Positions 1 to 8,089 are shown, counted from the stretch's first letter. The stretch is 64,000 bases of DNA from Desulfuromonas versatilis (GCF_019704135.1 NZ_AP024355.1:2412001-2476000); one strand, 5' to 3'. Notes: generated from the sequence alone by a model not told the origin. A program made the numbers and translations.

Positions 1-2564
1 GCCGCGGCCCCGGCCAGAAACTCGGCGCCGAGCTTATCGAGCTGACTGCGCCAATGGGCGAGCAGCGAATCCCAGTCGGCGATGGCGTTTTTCTCGGCGG
101 CTTTCGAGCCGGCGAAGGCGTCGACCTTGGGAAGCAGCCCGGCGTCGCGGGCCACCCCCTTGAAGCCGCACTCGCCGGCCCGCAGCACGCCGAAGGCCAC
201 CGCGCCGAGCCGCTCGCCCCCCTCGCCGATGCCGTAGACCGGCAGCTGGGGCTCGAGCAGGCGCTCGGCGAGCAGGTCGGCGAGATCGGGGCGGCCGGTC
301 TTGTAGTCGATGATCAACCGGCTACCGTCCTCGGCGGCGTCGATGCGGTCGACCTTGGTGCGGATGGTCAGCCCGCCGAAGTTCTCGAAATGCTCCTTTT
401 CCGATTCCTCGACCACAAAGGGCGCACGATCCAGTTCCACCCCGCCCAGCCACTCCAGGGCCAGGGCCGCCAGGCGCCGCCCCTCGATCTGCCGCAAGGC
501 CAGGGCGCCCTCCCCTTTCCGCTCGCCGAGCTGCTCGTCGAGCACGCTCTCGACGCAGGTCTCGACGCGCTGACGAAGCTCGGTTTCGGGCAGGGCGCAG
601 AGGGCGGCGTGGCTGCGGGTCTGCTTCCAGAAGCATTCGAGGACGGCGTGGGCGAGGTTGCCGCGGGTGCCGGGGTCGAGGCCGACCTCGGGTGATTCGA
701 GAGCGGCCGCCCAGAGGCGGTGGTGGGCGAAGGCGCGAAACGGGCAGAGGGCCTGGTCCTTGAGCAGGCCGGTGCCGCCCTGCACCGGGCCTTCCACGGC
801 CACCGGCGGCCCCTGGGTGTCGAGCAGCCGCTCCAGCGCGGCCGGCTCCGCCTGCAGCCGCGCGGCGGGGGCATGGCTCGGGGCCATTTGAACATCGATC
901 GTCGGCAGGGCGCTGACGAAGGGGCTGGGGCGCAGCTCGCAGTCCCCCTCCCACTCGGGGTGGCTGAGGATCACCTCGGGAGCGGCGGCGAACAGCCGGG
1001 CGACGAGCTTTTCGGCGAAGGAGCGTTCGCGTTCGGCCCCGGCGTGGGGCATCCCCTGGGCGACCTGCAGGGGGACGGGCAGAAACGGGTTGGGGCGGGG
1101 CGGCGCCGGCAGGGCGTCCTCGGCGAGCCCCATGACCCAGAGATGGTCGAAGCTCAGGCCGGCGGCCTCGAGCACGCCGAGCACCTGCACCGGCCCGGCG
1201 GGGGCCTCGGGCTGGAAGACCGTCTCGGCGGCCAGCCGCCGCAGCAACCCGAGGGCGGCGCTGCGCTCGAGCGGGGGGCAGACTGCGTCGAGGGCGGCCA
1301 TCCCCGAGAGGGCCTTGTCCTGCCAGGCCTGGAACAGCTGGTAGTCGAGGCTGTTCAAGGGCCGCTCACCGGGCCAGCCCGCCGCCTTGAGGGTGGCGGC
1401 GAAGTGCCCGGCCCAGGCTCCGGGCTGCCGCTTGCGGGTTTCGCCGAGGTTTTTGCCCAGGCCGAGGAAAATGCCGGCCATGACCGGGGCTTCGGCCTTG
1501 GCCAGCTCCACCAGGGCGTTGAGGTGAAATTCGCCGAGGCCCTTTTTGCGCAGCCTGACCTCCACGCCGGCGCGTGCGGCGGCCTCGCTCTGCGCGCCCT
1601 TCAGGTAGGGGGAGCGCAGCAGCAGGCTGGCCTGGTCGAGGGGGAGCAGCACCCCGACGCCGAGCAGTTTGAAGGCGGCGCTCACCATCCCCTGCTCGGC
1701 CAGCGGCGCGCCGAGGGAGAGGCTGAATTTATCCTCGCCGGCGTCGCTGCGCAGTTGGGCATCGGGGTCGATCTCCTCGCGGAAGATGCGCTCGATGAGC
1801 GGCCGGTAGCGGTCGAGGTTGGGGACGACGATGCCGATGCTCCCGGCACCGGTCTCCAGCAGGCGCCGCGCCCAGCGCGCGGCGCCGCGCACCTCGCTGC
1901 GCGCATCGGCGCAGGGCAGCCGGCCGAGCCGCCCTGCGGGCTCCCGGTCGGGGGGGATCTCGCTGAGCTGGCAGCCGGCCCCGGCAAGGGCGCTGCAGAG
2001 CTCGGCCAGGGCCGGCGAGAGTTCATCGAAGCCGGTCAGCGCGAGCTTATCCGGAACCGTCAGGGCCCCATCCGCAACGGCGCGGGTCACGCAACCGAGC
2101 AGGGCCGGCGGGTCGAGCCAGCCGCCGCTCTGCAGCAGGCCGCGATAGGCCTCCTCCCAGCGCAAAAAGGCGGCGTGATCCTCGGTGGCCGGAAACTGCC
2201 GCGGGTCGCCGCCGTACTCGGCGAGCAGCCGGCGCGCCTCCATGGCCTGACGAGCCGAGGCGCCGATCTGCAGCAGGGCGCTGCCTGCGGCGTCCTGCTC
2301 GATGGCCTGCTCCCAGAGCCGCTGGGCGGCGAAGCTGCCGAGCAGCCGCCACTCTTCCCCAAGCTCGGCAAGGGCTTCGTGCAGCCAAGCGTCAAGGCTG
2401 GCGATGCGCGGGGTCTCCCAGGCGCCGCGCCCGGCGGCGGCCATCCGCTCGTCGAACTGGGTGCGCAAGTGGCGGGCCAGGCGCTTGTTCACCGTCAGGA
2501 TGGTCGCCCCGGCAAAGGCTAGTTCGAGGGCCCTGTCTGCCAGGCCGCCTCCCCCGCCGCTCAC
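1..2564 (-). CDS. PD-(D/E)XK nuclease of the AddB/RecB-like DNA repair group (3' part cut by window)
   Basis: The open frame runs from a GTG at 2564 off the left edge, giving about 854 codons without the C-terminus. The N-terminus has the LTVNKRLARHLRTQFDERM type of opening seen in AddB-like probable DNA repair proteins. Near residues 736-755 a VDRID stretch is followed by IDYKTG, which fits the PD-(D/E)XK nuclease core (D742, D753, K755). The family acts in recombinational repair as a nuclease or scaffold beside a UvrD-type helicase. The start is supported by a GGGGAGG ribosome site and a GTGA overlap with the upstream VanZ-like gene, so the two are translationally coupled. A helicase partner would lie left of the window. 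Family assignment is good; the exact subfamily is inferred. Confidence 0.8.
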   Translation of the reverse strand, partial: MSGGGGGLADRALELAFAGATILTVNKRLARHLRTQFDERMAAAGRGAWETPRIASLDAWLHEALAELGEEWRLLGSFAAQRLWEQAIEQDAAGSALLQIGASARQAMEARRLLAEYGGDPRQFPATEDHAAFLRWEEAYRGLLQSGGWLDPPALLGCVTRAVADGALTVPDKLALTGFDELSPALAELCSALAGAGCQLSEIPPDREPAGRLGRLPCADARSEVRGAARWARRLLETGAGSIGIVVPNLDRYRPLIERIFREEIDPDAQLRSDAGEDKFSLSLGAPLAEQGMVSAAFKLLGVGVLLPLDQASLLLRSPYLKGAQSEAAARAGVEVRLRKKGLGEFHLNALVELAKAEAPVMAGIFLGLGKNLGETRKRQPGAWAGHFAATLKAAGWPGERPLNSLDYQLFQAWQDKALSGMAALDAVCPPLERSAALGLLRRLAAETVFQPEAPAGPVQVLGVLEAAGLSFDHLWVMGLAEDALPAPPRPNPFLPVPLQVAQGMPHAGAERERSFAEKLVARLFAAAPEVILSHPEWEGDCELRPSPFVSALPTIDVQMAPSHAPAARLQAEPAALERLLDTQGPPVAVEGPVQGGTGLLKDQALCPFRAFAHHRLWAAALESPEVGLDPGTRGNLAHAVLECFWKQTRSHAALCALPETELRQRVETCVESVLDEQLGERKGEGALALRQIEGRRLAALALEWLGGVELDRAPFVVEESEKEHFENFGGLTIRTKVDRIDAAEDGSRLIIDYKTGRPDLADLLAERLLEPQLPVYGIGEGGERLGAVAFGVLRAGECGFKGVARDAGLLPKVDAFAGSKAAEKNAIADWDSLLAHWRSQLDKLGAEFLAGAA

Positions 2565-2959
2565 CAAGCCCTCCCCTGCAGCCGCGCCCAAATCCAGGCC
2601 CCGGCGAAAACGGCCAGCGCCCCCAGGGCATTGGCGGCCATGTCGCCCACTTCGAGCACCCGGCCGATATTCATTTGCGCCTGGGCGACCTCGAAAGAGA
2701 CGCCAATCAGGGCGCAGAACGCAGCGGCCAACAACCAGCCGACCAGCCGCCGCCGAGCCAGCAGCGCTGCCAGGCGCCCCCCGAGAAAAGCCAGCAGGGC
2801 GTAGGCCGAGGCGTGCTGCAGCTTGTCCCAGCTCAGCAGGGGGTAGTCGATCTGCGGCGGTTGCGGGGTGAGCGAAAGCCAGGCGATGGCGGCCAGCCAC
2901 AACCCGAAGGCGGCTGCCCGGGCCAGAACACATTTGATGCAAAAAGGCTGGGGTTCCAT
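2561..2959 (-). CDS. VanZ-like integral membrane protein
   Basis: A protein of 132 residues with four predicted hydrophobic segments. It has the VanZ-like pattern of SLTP near the first helix, DKLQHASAYALLAF in the middle, FEVAQ, and a closing DMAANALGA. VanZ-like proteins are small membrane proteins of poorly defined role; teicoplanin resistance applies only to the founding member. ATG 2959 is preferred over an in-frame start 24 bases upstream because GAGGAGG lies directly before it. The stop codon overlaps the GTG of the nuclease gene by four bases, so they form one transcription unit. No function can be deduced from this context. Confidence 0.8.
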   Translation of the reverse strand: MEPQPFCIKCVLARAAAFGLWLAAIAWLSLTPQPPQIDYPLLSWDKLQHASAYALLAFLGGRLAALLARRRLVGWLLAAAFCALIGVSFEVAQAQMNIGRVLEVGDMAANALGALAVFAGAWIWARLQGRAW

Positions 2960-3016
2960 AATCCTCCTCGAAAGACGGTTCAAAATATCTCATTTCGAGG
3001 GGGAAGTCTATTGGGA

Positions 3017-3086
3017 GTCCGTGGTCCGTGGTCCGTGGTCCGTGGTCTGTGGTCCGTGGTCCGTGGTCTGTGGTCCGTGGTCTGTG
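3017..3086. repeat. Ten tandem copies of a 7-bp unit (GTCCGTG / GTCTGTG)
   Basis: Ten contiguous heptamers fill 3017-3086. Units 5, 8 and 10 read GTCTGTG and the other seven GTCCGTG. The array lies between the divergent VanZ-like gene and plsC, upstream of the plsC promoter. There are no spacers, so it is not CRISPR. It looks like an intergenic slippage array whose copy number could vary. Confidence 0.95.
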
Positions 3087-3125
3087 AAGTGTAATTCTGT
3101 CCACTGTCCACTGATCAATGGCCAC

Positions 3126-3154
3126 TTGTCCCAATCTCCAGCGGATGCTATATT
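3126..3154 (+). promoter_or_regulatory. Candidate sigma-70 promoter of plsC
   Basis: TTGTCC at 3126-3131 and TATATT at 3149-3154 are separated by exactly 17 bp. They lie 34 bp upstream of the GTG start of the acyltransferase gene. This is a sequence match only. Confidence 0.45.
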
Positions 3155-3187
3155 CCCTGCCACTTAATGCCAACAGGGAGATCCCGC

Positions 3188-3820
3188 GTGAACACATCCA
3201 TCCTGCGTCGCCTCTGGGTGACCATCTCCACCTATGTGGTGGGTTTTTATGCTTCGGTTCTGAACCGCTTCGAAATCGTCGGGGCCGAAAACATTCCCCG
3301 CGAGGGCGGGGTGCTGCTGGCCTCGAACCATATCTCGGGCTACGAGACGGTCTTTCTGCCCTGGGCGGTGACCCGCTCTCAGCCCCTGGAGATGATCTGG
3401 GCTCCCGCCAAGGAAGAGCTGTTCAAAAACCCTTTCCTCGGCTTTTTCTTTCGTTCGTGGGGGGCGTTTCCGGTGAGGCGCGGCCGCGATGTGCGCGCCG
3501 GCAAGGTAATCAACGACCTGCTGAAGACCGACAAGGTGATGCTGTTCCCCGAGGGGACGCGCAACAAGGACGGCCAACTCGGCAAGGGGAACCGCGGGGT
3601 GGGCAAACTGATCTACGATACCCGCCCGGTGGTGATCCCGGTAGCCCTCAGCGGCCTCAACCGCTGGAAGTTTCCCGGCTTCGGCCAACCGGCCCGGGTC
3701 GTGTTCGGGCCGGCGCTGGATTTCAGCGACCTCTACCGGCAGGAAGACGACAAGCAGACCCACCTGCAGATCGTCGAGCGGGTGATGACGGCCATTGCTG
3801 GCCAGCTCGAGGATAACTGA
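3188..3820 (+). CDS. plsC: 1-acyl-sn-glycerol-3-phosphate acyltransferase (PlsC family)
   Basis: A 210-residue membrane-associated acyltransferase that would convert lysophosphatidate to phosphatidate in phospholipid synthesis. Motif I reads NHISGYE (N47, H48, E53), so the usual HX4D is HX4E here. The FPVRRGR block matches motif II, and FPEGTRN with a downstream GNRGVG matches motif III. The GTG at 3188 is chosen because AGGGAG sits 7 bases before it; an ATG at 3167 has no good ribosome site and would add seven residues. The gene stands alone and ends at a strong hairpin shared with the convergent neighbour. The Asp-to-Glu change is conservative but unusual in this family. Confidence 0.88.
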   Translation: MNTSILRRLWVTISTYVVGFYASVLNRFEIVGAENIPREGGVLLASNHISGYETVFLPWAVTRSQPLEMIWAPAKEELFKNPFLGFFFRSWGAFPVRRGRDVRAGKVINDLLKTDKVMLFPEGTRNKDGQLGKGNRGVGKLIYDTRPVVIPVALSGLNRWKFPGFGQPARVVFGPALDFSDLYRQEDDKQTHLQIVERVMTAIAGQLEDN

Positions 3821-3828
3821 GAAGCAAA

Positions 3829-3867
3829 AACAGCGAAAGCCCGCCACCCCGGCGGGCTTTCGCTGTT
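3829..3867. terminator. Bidirectional hairpin terminator between plsC and the hydrolase-like gene
   Basis: A 17-bp perfect stem (3829-3845 with 3851-3867) closes a 5-base ACCCC loop. It lies between the convergent genes ending at 3820 and 3887. The stem starts in an A-run and ends in T bases, suiting termination in both directions. Confidence 0.85.
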
Positions 3868-3886
3868 CCAACCAAACCCATTCAAC

Positions 3887-4312
3887 CTAAACGGCCGCCC
3901 GCTGCATCTCGGCGGGAAGAAACACGCCCCCCACCCTGGCGCTGAACTCCTCCACCAGGACCGCCACGCCGGCGGGAACCATGCTGGCCACCCGCCCGGG
4001 GTACCTGCTGATCAGGGCCTTGACCACCGCCTCACCCCGGCCGGTCCAGACCAGGGCCGCCCGGCCGATCCCCAGGTAATCCATGAGCCGCACCAACCGC
4101 TCGGCCCCTGAGCCTCCTCCAAGGGCTTTGCTCCCCGCTTCTTCGAAAGCCTCAGGGTCCAGGGTCACCACACGAAACCCACGGCTGGCCAGGGTTTCGA
4201 CATGGGCGAGCCAATTGCTTCGGTCCGCCTGCTCGCCTCTCACGAAAACCACCGCCGGCCCCCGGCCGATATCCTTGTATCCCACGCTACTTTCACTATT
4301 CGACGCACCCAT
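3887..4312 (-). CDS. Alpha/beta-hydrolase-like protein without the nucleophile elbow
   Basis: A 141-residue protein. Its layout recalls the first half of an alpha/beta-hydrolase: a strand ending VVFVRG, then SNWLAHVETLASRGFRVVTLD, a DYLGIGRAALVWTGRGEA turn, and RYPGRVASMV. The nucleophile elbow normally reads G-x-S-x-G; here that position is WTGRGE, with no serine, and the C-terminal acid/histidine half is missing. It is therefore probably not a working hydrolase. ATG 4312 follows AGGAGAC. It lies 81 bp behind the SatP-like gene in the same direction and could be cotranscribed with it. It may be a truncated relic or a binding protein; the function is unknown. Confidence 0.6.
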   Translation of the reverse strand: MGASNSESSVGYKDIGRGPAVVFVRGEQADRSNWLAHVETLASRGFRVVTLDPEAFEEAGSKALGGGSGAERLVRLMDYLGIGRAALVWTGRGEAVVKALISRYPGRVASMVPAGVAVLVEEFSARVGGVFLPAEMQRAAV

Positions 4313-4393
4313 GGCTTGTCTCCTGAATATATTTGTTAATCTCCATTGTCATAACGGTTCGACCCGGGGCCGCTGTGACGTACCAGATCTTCT

Positions 4394-4987
4394 CTAAGGC
4401 TCCTGCAATGGCGGCTTGGCGGCCGGGGAAACCTGACGGTCCAGGGCGGTGAAGCTGGCCAGGACGCCGCCTGCAAGACCGATAAGCCCTGCCAGTTTTT
4501 CCAGGATCGGGTTGCCGGTGGCCTTGCCGATGGCGACCAGTACGATCATGACGGCCAGAATCCCGAAAAGCGCGGCGAGGTTTCTATGGTTGCGCAGCGA
4601 ACCGAGAAACATGAACATGCTGAACATGGCCCAGATCGCCAGGTAGGCCGCCAGGGACGAAGCCTGGGGAGGCCTGCCCAGGCCGCTGGCCGGCAACAGG
4701 ACCATCGCCTCCTGGGACAGCCAAAACATTCCGTAGGAGGTAAAGGCACAAGCACCCAACAGGCTGCAGCGACGCCATTCCAACAAGCCGACCAGGATCA
4801 GCCAGAGCGCCCCGCAACCCAGGCCGAGTTGCAGGAGCCTGGAATCCGCCGGAAAGAATCCGGCGCTGAATAGTCCGACCAGGCCCGTAGTCAGCCCAAG
4901 GGCATGTATGCCCGCGGTTGACGGAGCGGGTTCGATGCGGATGCGGGGCAATGTGGAAGCGGAGCCCAGTGATTGCTCGAGTGCCAT
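4394..4987 (-). CDS. satP: GPR1/FUN34/YaaH family acetate transporter-like protein
   Basis: A 197-residue protein with six hydrophobic segments, close to the 188 residues of E. coli SatP, an acetate/succinate-proton symporter of the inner membrane. Segments such as GLLEWRR, AFTSYGMFWLS and YLAIWAMFSMFMFLGSLR follow SatP closely. The N-terminal NPAPLGL signature is poorly kept (PSTAGIHALGL here), so substrate preference may differ. The start follows GGGAGG. A GG-N10-GC sigma-54-like element lies about 60 bp upstream. Acetate is a main electron donor in this bacterial group, which fits the role, but transport is inferred from homology. Confidence 0.78.
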   Translation of the reverse strand: MALEQSLGSASTLPRIRIEPAPSTAGIHALGLTTGLVGLFSAGFFPADSRLLQLGLGCGALWLILVGLLEWRRCSLLGACAFTSYGMFWLSQEAMVLLPASGLGRPPQASSLAAYLAIWAMFSMFMFLGSLRNHRNLAALFGILAVMIVLVAIGKATGNPILEKLAGLIGLAGGVLASFTALDRQVSPAAKPPLQEP

Positions 4988-5049
4988 GATTTACCTCCCG
5001 TCCTGGCTTAACCGGCCTTCTCCCATAAGCTGTCTGCCATCCTTATATC

Positions 5050-5065
5050 AGCAACATTTATACCA
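5050..5065 (-). promoter_or_regulatory. Candidate sigma-54 promoter upstream of satP
   Basis: On the minus strand the sequence reads TGGTATAAATGTTGCT, with GG and GC separated by 10 bases as sigma-54 requires. The -24 half matches the TGGCAC consensus only partly. It ends 62 bp before the satP start in an AT-rich leader. Confidence 0.35.
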
Positions 5066-5410
5066 ATGTTTTATTTGCAATAGGTTTTTAAATTTTGGTG
5101 TTTGTTTTCGGTGGGTTGGCGTTTTCGGATATCCCAATACGCGCTTTTCAGAGAGCCACTCACCTGGCAATGAAAAACTCAGTATTTCGAATATTTTTCG
5201 AATAAAACCAAAGACTTGAAATAGATTTTCGATTTACCAGGAGAGGTTTTCGCTTTCGCACAAATGCAAAGCTTCGCACCTAGAGTTTCGCAAACATGCA
5301 AAACATTGTTTGCTGTCCCTCGATATCGGCAACGGCCGGAGGATCCGGGCCGTTCCGGGTTTTGAAGAAAAAGCAGGGGAAAGGTGCCTGAACGGTCTGC
5401 GGGGAGATAA

Positions 5411-5444
5411 TCGCCGCCGGCGGGGATACCCCAACCGGCGGCGA
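5411..5444 (-). terminator. Hairpin downstream of the barrel gene
   Basis: A 10-bp stem, TCGCCGCCGG with CCGGCGGCGA, encloses a 14-base loop. It begins 8 bp beyond the stop of the barrel gene. There is no clear T-run after it on the minus strand, so it may instead stabilise the transcript end. Confidence 0.5.
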
Positions 5445-5451
5445 ACTTGCC

Positions 5452-6471
5452 TTAGAAGGCCAGGCGGATTGGCAGTTTCAGGCTAACCTGAGTGTCGGGG
5501 GAGTCGGGAGTCAAACCGAAACTGACCGAGACGTTCAGAGAAACCTTGTTGGTCATCAGGTAGGTGCCGCCGAAAACGAGACTCGCGGTGGTGATGTCGG
5601 TCTCGGCAATCTTTTTCCCGTCCACTTCGGTGCGGTCGTAGAATTTCTGTTCGTAGGCGGTACTCAGCGCAAAGCGGTCATTCAACGCGTAGGCCAGACC
5701 GAAGCCGATGTTGATGCTGTCGCTCGGATCAACGGTTCCGATCCCGTCCCCGGGATCCGTTTCGATGTGGTCGAAATAGCTCAGGTTGAGGAAGAACACC
5801 GCCGGGTCCACCGTCTTTACGATGGTGACGTTGGGCTCCAGGGCCCAGTGGCCGCTGCCCAGGGGCAGTTCGGTGTTGATGGTCCGCCCGGCCCCTTGAA
5901 CCTGGCCGACTTCCTTGGTCCTGAGACCGTAGGGGTCCTTCCCGGTGCGGGACTTCACCCGCAGACCGGCCAGGATCCCGGGCATTCCATCCCGCTCCTT
6001 GAGCAGATGCACCAGCAGCCCCCCTTCGATATCCCCCAGGCCGGTCTCGTCGACGCGCTCGGTGATCCGATCCAACTGGTTTTCGGTGTTCAGGCTGTCC
6101 GCCCCGAAGGTGTAGCGGTCATAGCGGGCGACATAGGGGATTTTGAGATTGAATTCGAAGGCGTCGGTCAGCCCCAAGCGGAAAGTCAGAGACGGGATGA
6201 GAATGTCCCGGCGGATTTTCTCGACCTCGATGATGCCCACCACCAATGCCGGCAGGACACTGACCCCGGTGACGTCGAGACGGTTGGAGCTGATGTGGGT
6301 GTACTGGAACCCGGGCTCTATGACGAAATTGCGCCGACCGACCATGGTGGCGCCTTTTTCCGTCAGCAGGCCCGGCTGCACCTTTTCGGAAACGGTCTCG
6401 TCCTGGGCAAAGCTGTCGATATGGAAACCGAACAATGCCACCAGGACAAGCACGAATACCGATTTTCTCAT
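5452..6471 (-). CDS. Outer-membrane beta-barrel transporter (FapF-like role)
   Basis: A 339-residue protein with a signal peptide (MRKSVFVLVLVALFGFHIDSFA, cleavage near residue 22). After it come alternating amphipathic beta strands ending in aromatic F, typical of outer-membrane barrels (...KLPIRLAF). It resembles the phenol-degradation MetA/transporter-like barrels. In the Pseudomonas fap operon FapF is the outer-membrane pore that exports the amyloid subunits, and this gene sits in the equivalent last position. The long N-terminal helical part of FapF is not evident. GGAGGG precedes the start. A terminator separates it from the upstream gene, so it may have its own promoter. The export role is inference from context. 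Confidence 0.65.
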   Translation of the reverse strand: MRKSVFVLVLVALFGFHIDSFAQDETVSEKVQPGLLTEKGATMVGRRNFVIEPGFQYTHISSNRLDVTGVSVLPALVVGIIEVEKIRRDILIPSLTFRLGLTDAFEFNLKIPYVARYDRYTFGADSLNTENQLDRITERVDETGLGDIEGGLLVHLLKERDGMPGILAGLRVKSRTGKDPYGLRTKEVGQVQGAGRTINTELPLGSGHWALEPNVTIVKTVDPAVFFLNLSYFDHIETDPGDGIGTVDPSDSINIGFGLAYALNDRFALSTAYEQKFYDRTEVDGKKIAETDITTASLVFGGTYLMTNKVSLNVSVSFGLTPDSPDTQVSLKLPIRLAF

Positions 6472-6649
6472 GGGGAGTCCCTCCTTTCCTGCACCGCAAC
6501 CGGATTTTCCATCCCATTGAATGGAAAACGTCGAAGTAATCCAAGGTTAAAACCTTCATATGTGAGTGAAATTTTCCCCCCCAACCCATCGGTTGTCAAC
6601 CCTGTGGTTGATATTTTTTCATAAGGCCATATGAATCTTCTCGAAAAAC

Positions 6650-6684
6650 AGCGAAGCCGCCGGTTTATGCCCGGCGGCTTCGCT
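6650..6684 (-). terminator. Rho-independent terminator after the RGG-motif exported protein
   Basis: A 14-bp perfect stem (6650-6663 with 6671-6684) encloses a 7-base loop. On the minus strand it is followed by TGTTTTTC. It lies 38 bp after the stop of the gene at 6722, inside the Fap-like locus, separating the barrel gene from the genes before it. Confidence 0.85.
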
Positions 6685-6721
6685 GCCCTCCTCTATCTGG
6701 TTCCCCATTTAGCTTCCCAAT

Positions 6722-7264
6722 TTACCGCATCATGAATTCCATCGGATTGAACCCTCCTATGTCTTTGGCATTGAAAAATCCGAGGCGGATATTGAAGATG
6801 TTTACAATAGAGGCGGTGTTGTAATTGCCCGCGATCAGGTTGGTATTGGCCAGGCCGAAGAAATCGGTAAACGAATTTCCGACCATGATGTTGTTGATCT
6901 GGTCCGGATTGGCCAGGGCGGCTCCCTGGTCCCCACCGTTGAAGGCCTGAAGGATGTTCATGTCGAACTTGATACCATCCTGGTCGATTTTCACTGACTG
7001 TCGAATGCCGTTGACGAAACCGGCGGTGCTGCCAAAACCGGGGTCGTTGTTGATGACGGTATTCAATTTAAGGTATTCCATGTCGAAATACAGCACCCGA
7101 CCATCGGGCAGAGAAAACCCCCCTCGAGCCTCGCTCATCTGTTCATCGGAAAGGGTGTCCCCGGTCAACGCCAGGGTGTCTTCGCCGTGCGCCAGTGAGG
7201 AGGCAAAGAGAATCAGCAGGGCAAACATGCCCGTCAGAATGTTCCTGCCCCATCCAGGTTTCAT
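6722..7264 (-). CDS. Exported protein with double-glycine-like motif, FapE-like position
   Basis: A 180-residue protein. A hydrophobic signal segment (residues 8-26) is followed by LSDEQMSEARGG (about residues 38-49), which looks like the double-glycine leader end recognised by C39 peptidases. The rest is rich in Asn, Gly and Phe and contains NSFTDFFGLANTNLIAGNYNTASIV, similar in rhythm to Fap-type repeats. ATG 7264 is chosen because GGGGG lies before it; a TTG at 7300 has no ribosome site. It directly follows the C39 peptidase gene with a 40-bp gap. Its place matches fapE in Pseudomonas, but sequence identity to FapE could not be tested. A minor fibre component or processed substrate is likely. 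Confidence 0.55.
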   Translation of the reverse strand: MKPGWGRNILTGMFALLILFASSLAHGEDTLALTGDTLSDEQMSEARGGFSLPDGRVLYFDMEYLKLNTVINNDPGFGSTAGFVNGIRQSVKIDQDGIKFDMNILQAFNGGDQGAALANPDQINNIMVGNSFTDFFGLANTNLIAGNYNTASIVNIFNIRLGFFNAKDIGGFNPMEFMMR

Positions 7265-7304
7265 TTCCAACCCCCTTTTCCTTGTTAGGCTGTGAGGCAA
7301 ATCT

Positions 7305-8015
7305 TTAAAACTCCGAGGGGTCCTTCACAAGATCCATGTTGAACAAATCGGGTACCAGTAATTTGCGGTCGAGCCGCAGCCCCTGCTTGACGGCCAGGGC
7401 ATGTTCTTCGACCTTCTCGCCGGTCGAATTGGTAAAAGCCAACAGGATGCCGTTCCACATTTCCTGGAACTCCTTGAGACTCTTGACCATGTTCCCCTTG
7501 GCCGGATCGGCGATGTGGACCTTGTCTCCCGAGATCCCCTTGACCACCACGAAGTGATTGTAGTTCTGGTGGTTGATCAGGACGATGGCAGGCCGGTCCA
7601 GCTCTCTGAGCTGAGTTACCTCGAGCTGGTAGCCTTTGCCGCCAAAGCCGAGGGACTCGGCGTAGTTTTTCAGGTCGAGCAGGGAGAGCCCGCTTTTCTT
7701 GACCCGTTCAACGACCTGGGGGTCCTGATGGGTCAGGACCGCCTGCAGAATATCCTCTTCGGAGGTCTCCCTGTCGAAGTAGAAGGTGAGAATGGTGGCC
7801 AGGGAGGCAGCCCCGCAGCTAAAATCCGTGGTCTGCCGTACCAGGTTTTCGAAGCGAAGGTCCTTCATCGATTTGACCTTCTTCGAAACAACCATGTTGC
7901 CGATCCTGATGTCCACCGCCGCGGCATGAACCTCCACACTCTGCACCAGCATCGCCAGTAAACAGGTGAATCCCAGAAAAAAAGCTGTTTTCCCATGGGA
8001 TCGACTCACCACCAT
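7305..8015 (-). CDS. C39-family cysteine peptidase, FapD-like
   Basis: A 236-residue exported peptidase: signal segment at about residues 10-32, then a papain-like C39 domain. The catalytic residues are visible as C67 in TTDFSCGAAS, H154 in NYNHFVVVKG and D170 in HIADPAKG. There is no ABC transporter domain, so it acts alone, as FapD does in the Fap amyloid system, where the peptidase is needed for subunit export. C39 enzymes cut after double-glycine-type motifs, and two neighbouring exported proteins carry such motifs. GGAG precedes the ATG. A hairpin lies between this gene and the upstream repeat-protein gene. Family assignment is firm; the substrate is inferred. Confidence 0.82.
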   Translation of the reverse strand: MVVSRSHGKTAFFLGFTCLLAMLVQSVEVHAAAVDIRIGNMVVSKKVKSMKDLRFENLVRQTTDFSCGAASLATILTFYFDRETSEEDILQAVLTHQDPQVVERVKKSGLSLLDLKNYAESLGFGGKGYQLEVTQLRELDRPAIVLINHQNYNHFVVVKGISGDKVHIADPAKGNMVKSLKEFQEMWNGILLAFTNSTGEKVEEHALAVKQGLRLDRKLLVPDLFNMDLVKDPSEF

Positions 8016-8036
8016 TGATACACTCCGAGAAGGATT

Positions 8037-8067
8037 ACCCCGGCGGGATCCTGTGCCCCGCCGGGGT
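8037..8067 (-). terminator. Stable hairpin between repeat-protein gene and C39 peptidase gene
   Basis: An 11-bp perfect GC-rich stem (8037-8047 with 8057-8067) has a 9-base loop. It lies in the 74-bp gap after the repeat-protein gene. No T-run follows on the minus strand, so a leaky attenuator or 3'-end stabiliser is more likely than a full stop. That arrangement would give more subunit than export machinery. Confidence 0.6.
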
Positions 8068-8089
8068 TTGCTGCAAGTGCCCTGGTACC

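Larger units (their letters stand above)
4988..5451. other. Non-coding interval of about 460 bp
   Basis: No credible gene was found here. The satP side (about 5040-5230) is clearly AT-rich compared with the rest of the window and holds the sigma-54 candidate. The stretch 5254-5317 repeats short GCAAA and TTCGCA words and includes a GCAAA-N6-TTTGC dyad at about 5297-5312, which could bind a regulator. A GC-rich hairpin closes the far end. Confidence 0.5.

Noticed and set aside
720-2522. 600-codon plus-strand open frame
   Set aside because: It is antisense to the nuclease gene and has a Gly/Gln/Ala-rich composition typical of the complement of a GC-rich gene; the minus-strand frame carries the recognisable motifs.
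3017-3086. Possible CRISPR array
   Set aside because: Units are 7 bp with no spacers; no cas gene in the window.
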